From positions 372,001-436,000 of the forward strand of contig PNKV01000001.1 in NCBI GenBank assembly GCA_013822685.1: DNA of 64,000 nucleotides, given 5' to 3'. Source of the stretch: Leptothrix sp. (in: b-proteobacteria). Its GTDB lineage: Bacteria; Pseudomonadota; Gammaproteobacteria; Burkholderiales; Burkholderiaceae_C. Every line of letters starts with the position of its first letter. The stretch's first letter is position 1. Below are positions 9,701 to 17,577 of the stretch, in pieces. Position numbers and translations under genes: made by a program. Under the pieces are notes generated by a model, which ran no database searches, was not told the DNA's origin, and was given only the letters and a program-made list of their open reading frames with translations.

Positions 9701-10940
9701 GCCCGAGCTTTATCGCCTGGCCGACACCAACTACGCCGATCGCCACCACTTCTTCGTGGATGGCACACCCACGGTGGGCGACATCCGCGTCGGCTCGACA
9801 TGGAAGACCATTCTGGTCGGTGGTTTGAATGCGGGGGGCAAGTCCTACTATGCCCTGGACGTCACTGATCCGCTTGATCCCAAAGTCTTGTGGGAGTTCA
9901 CTGATGCCAACATGGGGCTGACCTATGGCACACCGATCATCACCAAGCGCGCCGATGGCACCTGGGTGGTTGTTCTGACCTCGGGCTACAACAACACCAC
10001 CGGTGACGGCAATGGCCGCCTGTATGTGCTCAATGCCAACACGGGCCGCCCCGTGAGCGACATTCCCAACGGCATCCCCACCATGACCTCCGGCAGCACG
10101 CCAGCCGGCACCAGCACCAACCCAAGCGGACTTGGCAAGCTTAACGCCTGGGTTGAGGACAGCACCGACAACACCTCTACCCGCTTCTATGGCGGCGACA
10201 TGCTCGGCAATCTCTGGCGCTTCGACATTGACAGCTTGGTCGCGCCCCACGGCAAGGCCATGTTGCTGGCAACGTTCCGGATCAACAGCAGCACGCCGCA
10301 ACCCATCACCACCCGGCCTGAGACAGCGGTCGTGACCTACAACTCGGTGGAGTACCCCGTGATCCTGGTCGCCACCGGCCGCTACCTGGGCCTGGGCGAC
10401 ATCGTCGACACCACTACCCAATCCATCTACGCGGTCAAGGACGCCCTGACCACCACAGGCCTGGGTGACGTCCGCCAGCGCACGGACATGGTGACTCAAA
10501 CCCTGACGTCCGAAACGACCGGAACACGTACCGCCAGCAAAAATGCCGTCAACTGGGCCAACCAGAAGGGATGGCGCGTGGACTTGCCCACATCGGGCGA
10601 GCGGGTGTCGGTGGACATGCAATTGCAATACACCACCCTGGCTGCCATTTCCGCCATCCCCGGCAGCAGCGTGTGCAGCCCGTCGGGTGGCTCGGGCTGG
10701 AACTACACCTTTGACATCAGCACTGGCTCGGCACCTTCCAGCGCCACTGGCAACGTGGTGGGCAACAGTTTGGACAAGTTCCTCGGCGTAGGGTTGACCT
10801 GGATCGAGTTAACCAATGGCAAGTCTTTGCTGATCATTCCAGGCAGCAACGCCAAGATCACCACCAGCAGCCCGCCCACCACCAGCACCGGCAGCGAGAC
10901 AGGCGCCAACCGCACCTCTTGGCGAGAGCTGGTGAACTGA
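6786..10940 (+). CDS. pilY1: Type IV pilus tip adhesin/biogenesis factor PilY1
   Basis: A 1384-residue secreted protein. The ATG at 6786 is preferred to 6750 because GGAAGGA lies about 7 bases upstream. A Sec-type signal peptide ends near RAAS (residue 35). A von Willebrand A domain follows, with the MIDAS run DDSGSM at residues 61-66. The C-terminal half (from roughly residue 740) is the PilY1 beta-propeller, recognisable by RPVVFTAANDGMLHAFAA and VGGLNAGGKSYYALDVTDP. A Thr/Ser-rich stretch at about residues 438-590 interrupts the VWA region. PilY1 caps the pilus, is needed for assembly and can act as an adhesin and surface sensor. Confidence 0.92.
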   Translation: MQNQHRTHSRFFLMNRALVAMLIGLATLNPSVRAASTDISNTPLATTSDISAKPNVMFILDDSGSMASAFMPDDMSDTTAYGFKSKQCNGIAYNPDYDYSANRPLNPDGTPYPAASFQYAPTDGFQVTVTNSKILNTPVSIGTGERSFKVSNAAWDSFTKDSRVGIVNTANDTQWMVGIVKSWNNPTLVVTVTGMAGGGSPTATWKVGVQTNVTNLHGSTYYDYTGNKPAMGWKYNKDGLDTVNDGGFANECRLRPNASAAFTPVTVNADSTQAQRYADWYAYYRTRVLMMRSAAGRAFSPIDGKYRVGFTTISSTSAAPSTKFLPTGVFENSQKISFYSNLYKADPGNATPLRGALSKVGRYFANKAPGQTTDPMEYACQRNYSILSTDGYWNTQDETSTYGPFKLDGSSIGQQDGTEAKPYWDGMDSVVTTVKPYTISRTQDSTYDKTTKTISGSAPVTTFVGCGGSKREYTTKATQTTRTLVQTFTSHQTLTGTYSTTQKRINGVDGAVTASTTVWSSPTTTGTDTVTKSDTTVGPVLNSVTGTCKSSPYNIPTLPTSSVSNGAATISAVVDSTVAGTPTVTPTTADGSSNSLADVAQYFYVTDLRTSALDNCLGALGTDVCNNEVTPNGLDKAETQHMTTFTLGLGMNGILPYRKDYLNASLRTGSYYDLSRADGTLEWPISDADSEGVTHVDDLWHAAVNGRGQYWSASDPSAVSEAIGAALSNVERTDGASSSAATSSLKPVKGTDNQVFVAKYTTVAWTGELVAYSLNGDTGEINTTVAIWNAKEEIAKLTPANRNIYYSQPGATTPTRRDFNYTNLSADGLGGLFTNYCGKPLTPTQCNNLDADPKVQANLGANLVNFLRGDSSMSSYTYTDGTETKSAVVYRPRESMLGDVINASPVYMSKPPFRYVDSGYSEFVSAHATRRPVVFTAANDGMLHAFAATTTTGTGGVTAGTELWSFIPSAVMPELYRLADTNYADRHHFFVDGTPTVGDIRVGSTWKTILVGGLNAGGKSYYALDVTDPLDPKVLWEFTDANMGLTYGTPIITKRADGTWVVVLTSGYNNTTGDGNGRLYVLNANTGRPVSDIPNGIPTMTSGSTPAGTSTNPSGLGKLNAWVEDSTDNTSTRFYGGDMLGNLWRFDIDSLVAPHGKAMLLATFRINSSTPQPITTRPETAVVTYNSVEYPVILVATGRYLGLGDIVDTTTQSIYAVKDALTTTGLGDVRQRTDMVTQTLTSETTGTRTASKNAVNWANQKGWRVDLPTSGERVSVDMQLQYTTLAAISAIPGSSVCSPSGGSGWNYTFDISTGSAPSSATGNVVGNSLDKFLGVGLTWIELTNGKSLLIIPGSNAKITTSSPPTTSTGSETGANRTSWRELVN

Positions 10941-11626
10941 TGATGAACAAGACGCGCCATTCGGTGTGCGTGATCGCCGCCCATGTGGTGGTGATGCACG
11001 CCGCGGCGCTGACCTTGATGGTGGTTTCATCGGCGCCCGTTCAGCCACCAAAACAGATGGCTCAGAGCAAGCGCATCAGCCTTATGCATGCCCGGGTGAA
11101 CCCGGGCACCGCTGCTGAGAAAGCACTGCCCACAGTCGCACAGACCACCGATCCCAGTGAGATAGCCACCGTTCCGGCTGCCCCAGCCACGGCCGAAGTG
11201 CCCGCTTTGCCAGGCACTCCTGAGCCCCCGCTGGCGCAGCTCCAGGAGCAAACGCTGGCCAATGTCGAAAGCGAGCCCCCCGTCGCCGCGACAGACCCAG
11301 GCGACGACTACCTTCCTCGTCCCTTGCTGAGCACGCCACCACGGTCAAGCGCGCCTGTGATCGTGCCGTTTCCCGACCAGATCAAGCAGCCAGGCCGCTA
11401 CACCACCATCCTGGCCCTCTTCATCGATGAAAACGGCATCGTGCGCCGCGTGCGCATCGACGGCCCATCCTTGCCCAAGCCCATGGAAGACGCCGCCCGG
11501 GACACCTTCCTGCAGGCCCACTTTCAACCCGGTGAAGTGCAAGGTCAACAGGTCAAGTCATTGATCCGGGTCGAAGTCGTGTTCGACAACACGCCCATCG
11601 AAGCACAAGCGTTGCCCCAGTCCTGA
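10940..11626 (+). CDS. TonB C-terminal-domain protein coupled to pilY1
   Basis: 228 residues. The pilY1 stop overlaps the first ATG (TGATGATG, 10938-10945), so the start is 10940 or 10943. An N-terminal membrane helix (VCVIAAHVVVMHAAALTLMVV) is followed by a Pro/Ala/Glu-rich spacer of about 100 residues and a C-terminal TonB-like domain (GRYTTILALFIDENGIVRRVRIDG, then FQPGEVQGQQVKSLIRVEVVF; pieces shown). This is the architecture of a periplasm-spanning TonB-type protein, but no ExbB, ExbD or receptor gene lies nearby. The tight overlap suggests a role with the pilus tip operon. That role is inference; a conventional energy transducer is the alternative. Confidence 0.65.
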   Translation: MMNKTRHSVCVIAAHVVVMHAAALTLMVVSSAPVQPPKQMAQSKRISLMHARVNPGTAAEKALPTVAQTTDPSEIATVPAAPATAEVPALPGTPEPPLAQLQEQTLANVESEPPVAATDPGDDYLPRPLLSTPPRSSAPVIVPFPDQIKQPGRYTTILALFIDENGIVRRVRIDGPSLPKPMEDAARDTFLQAHFQPGEVQGQQVKSLIRVEVVFDNTPIEAQALPQS

Positions 11627-11636
11627 GGGCGATGCC

Positions 11637-12356
11637 TCACCCAGCTTTGGGCTCAGCCGCCATCGCCAACACCAACCGTTTGCGCAACGCCCTGGCCGCC
11701 GTCACCAGCGCCACCAGGAACAAGGCCACACCCACATAAGTGCCCACCCCAGGATTGCGCCAAGCGGCCACCAGCCTGTCCATGAACAACGACAGCATGA
11801 TCGTGCCAGGCAGCACACCCAGCACCGTGCCCAATACATAGTCGCGAAAGCGCACCCTCAGCGCACCCGCCGTCACGTTGATGACCAGGAAAGGCGCCAC
11901 CGGAAACGCGCGCAAGAAAACGATGGCCAGCAAGCTGCGGTTCTTCAGGCTGCGCGCCAAATGCTGCACCTGCGGATCACCAAAGCGGTCCAGCAGATAC
12001 GCCCCGCTCAAGCGCCCCACGCCATACGTGACCACCGCGCCACTGAGCATGCCCGCCAGCGAATACACCATGCCCACCCAAGGTCCGAACACCAGCGTGC
12101 CCACCGAAATCATCAGCAAGATGGGCATGGCCAACACCACGGCCAGCACATACCCGCCCAGCACGGCCAAAGGCCCCAGGGGCGAGGCCAGCAAGTCGCG
12201 GCCCAATTGGCTCAGCACCACCGGGTCCAGCCAATGGCTCATCGATGGGCTGCGCCACACCAGCGCCACGGCCGCGAACAAACCCAAGTACACCGCCACC
12301 ACAAGGCGGCGCACCAGTTTGCTGCCCGACACCTTTGATGAACCGCCCGCACTCAT
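11637..12356 (-). CDS. TVP38/TMEM64 (DedA-like) membrane protein
   Basis: A 239-residue inner-membrane protein with about five hydrophobic segments and the VTT-domain hallmarks: FGPWVGMVYSLAGMLSGA in the middle and FLRAFPVAPFLVINVTAGA afterwards. DedA/TVP38 proteins are linked to lipid flipping and membrane homeostasis. The start at 12356 is preferred to 12389 because GAGGTG lies about 6 bases upstream of it. It converges with the TonB-like gene with only 10 bp between the stops. Confidence 0.8.
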   Translation of the reverse strand: MSAGGSSKVSGSKLVRRLVVAVYLGLFAAVALVWRSPSMSHWLDPVVLSQLGRDLLASPLGPLAVLGGYVLAVVLAMPILLMISVGTLVFGPWVGMVYSLAGMLSGAVVTYGVGRLSGAYLLDRFGDPQVQHLARSLKNRSLLAIVFLRAFPVAPFLVINVTAGALRVRFRDYVLGTVLGVLPGTIMLSLFMDRLVAAWRNPGVGTYVGVALFLVALVTAARALRKRLVLAMAAEPKAG

Positions 12357-12433
12357 GACACACACCTCATTGCACTGCCCACATTCCATCCAACGGAAAA
12401 CACGTGCATCTTGAGGCCATTCAAGCGCGGCCG

Positions 12434-12453
12434 ACGCAGGTGATTTCCTGCGT
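12434..12453. repeat. Small perfect hairpin
   Basis: ACGCAGG (12434-12440) pairs with CCTGCGT (12447-12453) around TGATTT. It lies beside the larger palindrome at 12454-12492; the two together resemble a REP-type double hairpin or a terminator region after the HTH/receiver gene. Confidence 0.4.
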
Positions 12454-12492
12454 ATTTGTCACCGTCCCCTCGCTTCGGGGGGCGTCACAAAT
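12454..12492. repeat. Imperfect palindrome overlapping the stop of the HTH/receiver gene
   Basis: The ends ATTTGT (12454-12459) and ACAAAT (12487-12492) are complementary, and the core CGTCCCC (12463-12469) pairs with GGGGGCG (12478-12484) with one T-G pair. The structure includes the stop codon of the minus-strand gene at 12485. It may be a terminator without a strong U-tract or a REP-like element. Confidence 0.4.
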
Positions 12493-13183
12493 CAGGGTGG
12501 ATACCAGGCAGCGGCCGCTGTGTAAGCATCCAGCGGCCCACCCTCACCGCCAGGGCTTCCGGCGACACCGGCCATGAGAACAGCTCAACCCAATCAGGCA
12601 AGCCACCCCGCGCGGCGATGGCATCGGGCGTCAATGAGGTCAAGGCCAGCACCGCCATGCCCGTGACTGTCTCGCAGCGCTCCAGCGTGCGCAGCATGGC
12701 AAAACCATCCATGCCCGGCAGCTCCAGATTGGTGATCAACAGATCGGGGGGCCGCTGCCCCATTTGCAGCAAGGCCAGGTAGCCTGTTTCGGCAAACCGC
12801 AAGCTCACCGCCGATTCAAACACCTCCAGGGCCGAGGCGCATTGCGCCTGCCACAAGGGGTCGTCGGCCACCAGCAGAACGTCGTGGTGGCGCGCCTCTC
12901 GGCGCACCTTGGCCAAGGCACTCGGCTTGGGCAACACAGCGGCAGGGTTGCCCTGGCGACGTGCCTGTTCCGCCAGCGGATCGCCGCCCAGCCCCGTGCT
13001 CAGGGCCAAGGCCTCGACCGCGTTGTAAGGAATGCGCCGATGCCCCCCGGGCGTGCGCGCCGCCGGCAAGATGTCGGCCTCGACCCACAGCTGCACAGTG
13101 CGCAAAGAAACACCCAGGCGGCTCGCCGCCTCGCGGGTGGTGAGCATGCGGGCACCGGGCCCCAGATGGATGACTTGCGACAT
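12485..13183 (-). CDS. MerR/excisionase-type HTH protein with a degenerate receiver domain
   Basis: 232 residues; the start MSQVIHL at 13183 is chosen over a longer open frame reaching into greB. Residues 12-58 form a MerR/BldC-like DNA-binding domain (LTTREAASRLGVSLRTVQLW, then GGHRRIPYNAVEAL). Residues 100-222 align with a response-regulator receiver. At the phosphoacceptor position Asn152 replaces Asp (LLITNLELPGMDG), Trp204 replaces the conserved Lys (LFSWPVSP), and one acidic-pair residue is Ala106; Thr182 is kept. It should therefore not be regulated by ordinary aspartyl phosphorylation. It is divergent from greB. The target genes are unknown. Confidence 0.75.
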   Translation of the reverse strand: MSQVIHLGPGARMLTTREAASRLGVSLRTVQLWVEADILPAARTPGGHRRIPYNAVEALALSTGLGGDPLAEQARRQGNPAAVLPKPSALAKVRREARHHDVLLVADDPLWQAQCASALEVFESAVSLRFAETGYLALLQMGQRPPDLLITNLELPGMDGFAMLRTLERCETVTGMAVLALTSLTPDAIAARGGLPDWVELFSWPVSPEALAVRVGRWMLTQRPLPGIHPDL

Positions 13184-13274
13184 GGTTTCATTTTTGCGGG
13201 ATCCACCCTGCCGCGGTAGGCCCATCGGCTGCAAACCACAGGCCGGCGTGAAGCATTCGGCACAATCGACCACC

Positions 13275-13841
13275 ATGAACAAGGCCTTCACCAAGGAAAC
13301 CGACCAGGACGACGAGGACGAACTCGCCCCGTCGCCCATCCCCGCCGGCACCAAGAACTACCTCACGCCGCAGGGCTACCAGCGCCTGCGCGACGAGTTG
13401 CTCACGCTGATCGATGTCGAGCGGCCCAAGATCGTCGAGATCGTGCACTGGGCCGCCTCCAACGGCGACCGCTCGGAAAACGGCGACTACATCTACGGCA
13501 AGAAGCGCCTGCGCGAAATCGACCGCCGCATCCGCTTTCTCACCAAGCGCCTGGACATCGCCGAAGTGGCCGACCCGTCCGTGCACCATGGCCATGACCA
13601 GGTGTTCTTCGGCGCCACGGTCACCTACGTGAATCAGGATGATGTGGAGCGCACCGTCACCATCAAGGGCATTGACGAGGTCGACAATTTGAAAGGCGAA
13701 GTGAGCTGGGTCTCACCCATTGCCCGCGCCCTGCTCAAGTCACGCGTGGGCGACGAGATCCAGCTGATGACGCCGGGTGGCCTGGAGCAGGTCGAGGTGC
13801 TGTCGGTCAGCTACCCCGCGCCCACTAAGCCCCAGGGATGA
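13275..13841 (+). CDS. greB: Transcription elongation factor GreB
   Basis: 188 residues. GreA/GreB proteins enter the RNA polymerase secondary channel and stimulate cleavage of backtracked RNA. The N-terminal coiled coil begins at YLTPQGYQRLRDELLTL, with the conserved loop acids in NGDRSENGDYIYGKKRLREI. The C-terminal FKBP-like domain follows (FGATVTYV, WVSPIARALL, GDEIQLMTPGG). The KNYLTPQG start and the YIYGKK motif favour GreB over GreA. An acidic N-terminal extension of about 25 residues precedes the domain. Its stop overlaps the 3' end of spoT by 17 bp. Confidence 0.9.
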   Translation: MNKAFTKETDQDDEDELAPSPIPAGTKNYLTPQGYQRLRDELLTLIDVERPKIVEIVHWAASNGDRSENGDYIYGKKRLREIDRRIRFLTKRLDIAEVADPSVHHGHDQVFFGATVTYVNQDDVERTVTIKGIDEVDNLKGEVSWVSPIARALLKSRVGDEIQLMTPGGLEQVEVLSVSYPAPTKPQG

Positions 13842-16041
13842 TCCGCCCGGCCTTGAGCACCACCGGGCAGCGCTTGAGCGTGCGCAGCACGTCGTTCAAG
13901 TGCTCCACATCGCGCACGGCCAGCGTCAGCTTCAACTCGGCGGTTTCGCCCAGCCGCTCGTCGCCCATCTCGATGTGGGTGATGTCGGTCTCGGCGCTGC
14001 TGATGGACTGCGCCACCTGCGCCAGAACACCCTTGCCATTGGCCACCAGCACCCCGATGGCGGTCTCGAACGGCCGCGTCGGCTCGTCAGCCCAGCTCAC
14101 ATCGATCCAGCGCTCGCTGTCGCGTTCGAACAAGCGCCGGCCCACGCCGCACATCTGCGTGTGCACCACCAGGCCTTCGCCGCGACCCAGGTAGCCCGCG
14201 ATCGGATCCCCAGGGATCGGCCGGCAGCACGGCGCCAGCTGCATCGTGGCCCCCTCGCTGCCGTCGATCACCACACCGCCATGCGAAGGCGACTCGGAAT
14301 CGGCAAAGCGCCCCAAGGTCAGGGTCAGGGCATCGGGCTTTTCGCCAGACTCGGCCATGAGTTGCGCCAAACGCTTGGCCACCATGTTGCTGATCTTGCG
14401 GCCCAGGCCAATGTCCACGCACAGGTCATCCTTGCTGCGGTTGCCACCCCAGCGGATCAAGGCCTGCCACAAGGCACCCTGGGCGCCCTCGGTCGTTTCA
14501 TCGCCCGGCGGCAGGGCCAGGCCTTCGGCACGCAGCGCTTGGGTCAGCAGCTTCTCGCCCAGCTCCAGAGACTCTTCCGTCTCCATGTTCTTCAGGTAGT
14601 GGCGGATCTTGGAGCGGGCCCGGCCCGTGCTCACGAAGTTCAGCCAGCCGGGGTTGGGCCGCGCGCTCGGCGCCGTGATGATCTCGACCACATCGCCGCT
14701 GCGCAGCTCGGTGCGCAAGGCGGCGGCTTCGCCATTGATCTTCACCGCCACGCAGTGGTCGCCCACATCGCTGTGGATGGCGTAGGCAAAGTCCACCGAG
14801 GTGGCGCCACGCGGCAGCGCCAAAATGCGCGACTTGGGCGTGAACACATACACCGACTCGGGGAACAAGTCGATCTTCAGGTGCTCCAGGAACTCGGCCG
14901 AATCACGCGTCTCGTGCTGGATGTCGATCAGCGACTGCAGCCACACCGCCGCCTGTTGAGGCGAGGCTTCCGCGCCTGCCCCCTCCTGCGTCTTGTACAT
15001 CCAATGCGCGGCAATGCCCTTTTCAGCCACCGCGTGCATGGCCTGCGAACGCAGCTGGAACTCCACCGCTGTGCCCACCGGGTTCACCAGCGTCGTGTGC
15101 AGCGACTGGTAGCCATTGGCCTTGGGGATGGCGATGTAGTCCTTGAAACGGCCCGGCAGCGGCTTGTACAACTGGTGCAGCACGCCCAGCGCGCGGTAAC
15201 AGTCCAGCAACTCGCGCGTCACGATCCGAAAGCCGAAGATGTCGCTCACCTGGGCGAACGTCAGGTTCTTCTCGATCATCTTGTGATAAATCGAGAAGAT
15301 GGTTTTTTCGCGGCCATAGACCTCGACCACCATGCCCGCGTCGCCAAAGGCTTTTTCAACCTCACGTTGGATGCGGTCCACCAAATCGCGCCGGTTGCCG
15401 CGCGTCTTCTTCACCGCTTTCGTCAGCACCCCATAACGCCAGGGGTTGATGTACTGGAAGGACAGCTCCTGCAGCTCACGGTAGGTCTGGTTCAGGCCCA
15501 GCCGGTGGGCAATCGGCACGTAGATGTCGAGCGTTTCCTTGGCAATGCGCGTGCGCTTGTGCGCCACCATCGCGGCCATGGTGCGCATGTTGTGCAGGCG
15601 GTCGGCCAGCTTGATCAGGATGACGCGCACATCGCGCGCCATGGCCAGCAGCATCTTGCGGAAGGATTCGGCCTGCGACTCTTCCTTGGTCGAGAACTGC
15701 AGCTTGTCCAGCTTGGTCAGGCCATCGACCAGCTCGGCCGTGGGCGCGCCAAAACGCTCGATCAGTTCAATCTTGGTGACGCCGCAGTCTTCCATGGCGT
15801 CGTGCATCAAGGCGGCCATGATGGCCTGGGCATCGAGCTTCCAGTCGGCGCAGAGGCCGGCCACGGCGATGGGGTGGGTGATGTAGGGCTCGCCACTCGC
15901 CCGGAACTGCCCCAGGTGGGCTTCGTCGGCGAAGCGGTAGGCGTCGCGCACGCGGCGGGCATCCGCCTCGTCCAGATAGTCGAGTTTGTGGGTCAGCGCC
16001 GCGAAGGAAGCCGCGGCGGCGTCGGAAGTGGCCTGGGTCAT
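13825..16041 (-). CDS. spoT: Bifunctional (p)ppGpp synthetase/hydrolase SpoT (Rel family)
   Basis: 738 residues making and degrading the stringent-response alarmone. The domains in order are an HD hydrolase (HPIAVAGLCADWKLDAQAIM, then MHDAMED), a synthetase (VSDIFGFRIVTRE; GRFKDYIAIPKANGYQSLHT), a TGS domain (VYVFTPKSRILALPRGATSV), a helical region, and a C-terminal ACT domain. The RFKD form of the synthetase RxKD motif is typical of bifunctional SpoT/Rel enzymes, while RelA-only enzymes carry ExDD. It lies downstream of rpoZ, the usual gmk-rpoZ-spoT order, with a hairpin in the 134-bp gap. Confidence 0.95.
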   Translation of the reverse strand: MTQATSDAAAASFAALTHKLDYLDEADARRVRDAYRFADEAHLGQFRASGEPYITHPIAVAGLCADWKLDAQAIMAALMHDAMEDCGVTKIELIERFGAPTAELVDGLTKLDKLQFSTKEESQAESFRKMLLAMARDVRVILIKLADRLHNMRTMAAMVAHKRTRIAKETLDIYVPIAHRLGLNQTYRELQELSFQYINPWRYGVLTKAVKKTRGNRRDLVDRIQREVEKAFGDAGMVVEVYGREKTIFSIYHKMIEKNLTFAQVSDIFGFRIVTRELLDCYRALGVLHQLYKPLPGRFKDYIAIPKANGYQSLHTTLVNPVGTAVEFQLRSQAMHAVAEKGIAAHWMYKTQEGAGAEASPQQAAVWLQSLIDIQHETRDSAEFLEHLKIDLFPESVYVFTPKSRILALPRGATSVDFAYAIHSDVGDHCVAVKINGEAAALRTELRSGDVVEIITAPSARPNPGWLNFVSTGRARSKIRHYLKNMETEESLELGEKLLTQALRAEGLALPPGDETTEGAQGALWQALIRWGGNRSKDDLCVDIGLGRKISNMVAKRLAQLMAESGEKPDALTLTLGRFADSESPSHGGVVIDGSEGATMQLAPCCRPIPGDPIAGYLGRGEGLVVHTQMCGVGRRLFERDSERWIDVSWADEPTRPFETAIGVLVANGKGVLAQVAQSISSAETDITHIEMGDERLGETAELKLTLAVRDVEHLNDVLRTLKRCPVVLKAGRIIPGA

Positions 16042-16104
16042 GCGAACTACTTTAGCGCGGATCGGAAGGGCCAGACACCAAGCGTGTCAATCACCGAAAT
16101 AGAA

Positions 16105-16128
16105 AACGGCCCACCAAGGCGGGCCGTT
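16105..16128 (-). terminator. Hairpin with short U-tract between rpoZ and spoT
   Basis: AACGGCCC (16105-16112) pairs with GGGCCGTT (16121-16128). Read on the minus strand the stem is followed by TTTTCTATTT, which fits an intrinsic terminator. It would separate or attenuate spoT relative to gmk-rpoZ. Confidence 0.6.
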
Positions 16129-16175
16129 GACTTGCTTTTGGGCAAGCGGCTGGCAGTGCCAGCGCGCAAATCCGA

Positions 16176-16379
16176 TCAGGTCGGAACCTTGCGCAGCATC
16201 TCAATGCCGACTTGGCCTGCGGCGATTTCACGCAGGGCGGTCACGCCAGGCTTGTTGCGCGATTCGATCTTGGGCGTGTGGCCCTGGCTCAGCATGCGCG
16301 CACGGTAGGTCGCGGCCAACACCAACTGGAAACGGTTGGGGATCTTGGTCAGGCAGTCTTCGACGGTGATGCGGGCCAT
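16176..16379 (-). CDS. rpoZ: RNA polymerase omega subunit
   Basis: 67 residues, starting [20 protein letters not shown], the signature opening of omega, with the AATYRARML helix next. Omega helps fold beta-prime and forms part of the ppGpp binding site 1 in proteobacterial polymerase, which fits its place between gmk and spoT. It begins 34 bp downstream of gmk on the same strand and is probably co-transcribed with it. Confidence 0.95.
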   Translation of the reverse strand: MARITVEDCLTKIPNRFQLVLAATYRARMLSQGHTPKIESRNKPGVTALREIAAGQVGIEMLRKVPT

Positions 16380-16413
16380 GGTGAAACCTCTTGAAAATGG
16401 GGCTGAACGGGGC

Positions 16414-17034
16414 TCAGACCAGGTTGAGCGCGCGGAACACGGCAGATTTGTTGCGACGCTGAGCCGCGTATTTTAACCGCTGCGCGTGAACAATGGCTTT
16501 TAAATCGAACAAAGCCGTCTCAAACAGGCTGTTGACGACCACGTAATCGAAGAATTGCGCCTGTTCCACCTCGACCTTGGCGTTGCTCATGCGGATTTCA
16601 ATCACGTCCGAGGTGTCCTCGCCCCGGCGGTGCAGGCGCTGCAGCAACTCTTCATAGCTGGGCGGCAGGATGAAAATCAGCACGGCGTTCGGGAAGATTT
16701 TCTTGATCTGCAGGGCGCCCTGCCAATCGATCTCCAGCACCACGTCCTCGCCGCCCTTGATCCGCTCCTCGATCGCGTGGCGCGAGGTACCGTACAGGTT
16801 GCCATGCACCTCGGCCCATTCGAAGAAATCGCCGTGCGAAATCATCCGGCGGAACTCGGCTTCCTCGATGAACAGGTATTCGCGGCCGTGCTGTTCCTGG
16901 CCGCGTGGGGGCCGGGTGGTGTGCGAAATCGACACCTGCAGGCGCGAATCCAACTCCAGCAGGGCTTTGACCAAGCTGGATTTGCCCGTTCCGCTGGGCG
17001 CCGACACCACGAAAAGATTGCCTGGGTAGTCCAT
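16414..17034 (-). CDS. gmk: Guanylate kinase
   Basis: 206 residues converting GMP and ATP to GDP and ADP. The P-loop is [11 protein letters not shown] near the N-terminus; the GMP-binding region includes [19 protein letters not shown], and LEIDWQGA follows. The frame is open further upstream, but the ATG at 17034 has a strong GGAGGTGA about 5 bases before it and gives the normal family length, so longer starts (17082, 17238) are rejected. It heads the gmk-rpoZ-spoT run. The usual upstream partner yicC lies about 1 kb away, separated by two divergent genes. Confidence 0.95.
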   Translation of the reverse strand: MDYPGNLFVVSAPSGTGKSSLVKALLELDSRLQVSISHTTRPPRGQEQHGREYLFIEEAEFRRMISHGDFFEWAEVHGNLYGTSRHAIEERIKGGEDVVLEIDWQGALQIKKIFPNAVLIFILPPSYEELLQRLHRRGEDTSDVIEIRMSNAKVEVEQAQFFDYVVVNSLFETALFDLKAIVHAQRLKYAAQRRNKSAVFRALNLV

Positions 17035-17236
17035 CTCGTCACCTCCGGCGACAGTCTTGTTCGACACGTTATCGGCAGTCATGGGCTTTTTTTGAATTTC
17101 GAAGCCCTGCGATTTTACAGTGCCCTGGCGAGTAAGCCGCCGCTCAATCCTGCGTTTCAGGTCTCCCGATTGCTGGCCATCAAGGCCGGCATCGCCCCAG
17201 ATGCCGTTGACCGCGACCAAGACGATGGAGGAATGC

Positions 17237-17572
17237 ATGCCACAAACTCAAACCCACGCCGACTGCATCAGGGCCTGCAATGCCTGCGCGGATGCCTGCG
17301 ACCACTGCGCCGCGTCTTGCCTGGCCGAAGCAGATGTCACCGCCGTGGCGCGGTGCGTAGCACTGGACATGGATTGCGCCGCCATTTGCCGAACTGCAGC
17401 AGCGTTCATGGCCCGCAACAGTGATTTCGCCAAGGCGCTGTGCAAAAGCTGCGCCGAGGTTTGTCAAGCTTGCGGCAACGAATGCGGCAAGCACCAGCAT
17501 GACCATTGCCAGGCTTGCGCCAGGGCCTGCCAGCAATGCGCTCAAGCTTGTTTGAGCATGGCGGAGGCTTGA
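17237..17572 (+). CDS. Cys-rich four-helix copper-storage-like protein (DUF326/Csp type)
   Basis: 111 residues with 19 cysteines spaced as CxxC/CxxxC along four predicted helices ([49 protein letters not shown]). This is the pattern of the Csp copper-storage four-helix bundles, which bind many Cu(I) ions in the core. There is no signal peptide, so it resembles cytosolic Csp3 rather than exported Csp1. The ATG at 17237 is preferred, with GGAGGA just upstream; an in-frame ATG at 17225 is the alternative. It is divergent from gmk and lies 5 bp from a small membrane protein gene. No copper regulator gene is adjacent. Confidence 0.8.
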   Translation: MPQTQTHADCIRACNACADACDHCAASCLAEADVTAVARCVALDMDCAAICRTAAAFMARNSDFAKALCKSCAEVCQACGNECGKHQHDHCQACARACQQCAQACLSMAEA

Positions 17573-17577
17573 AAACC

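Noticed and set aside
13777-16308. An 843-codon open frame on the plus strand opposite spoT
   Set aside because: It is antisense to a clear Rel/SpoT protein, rich in His/Gln/Arg/Leu as expected for reverse-strand frames in GC-rich DNA, and has no recognisable domain.
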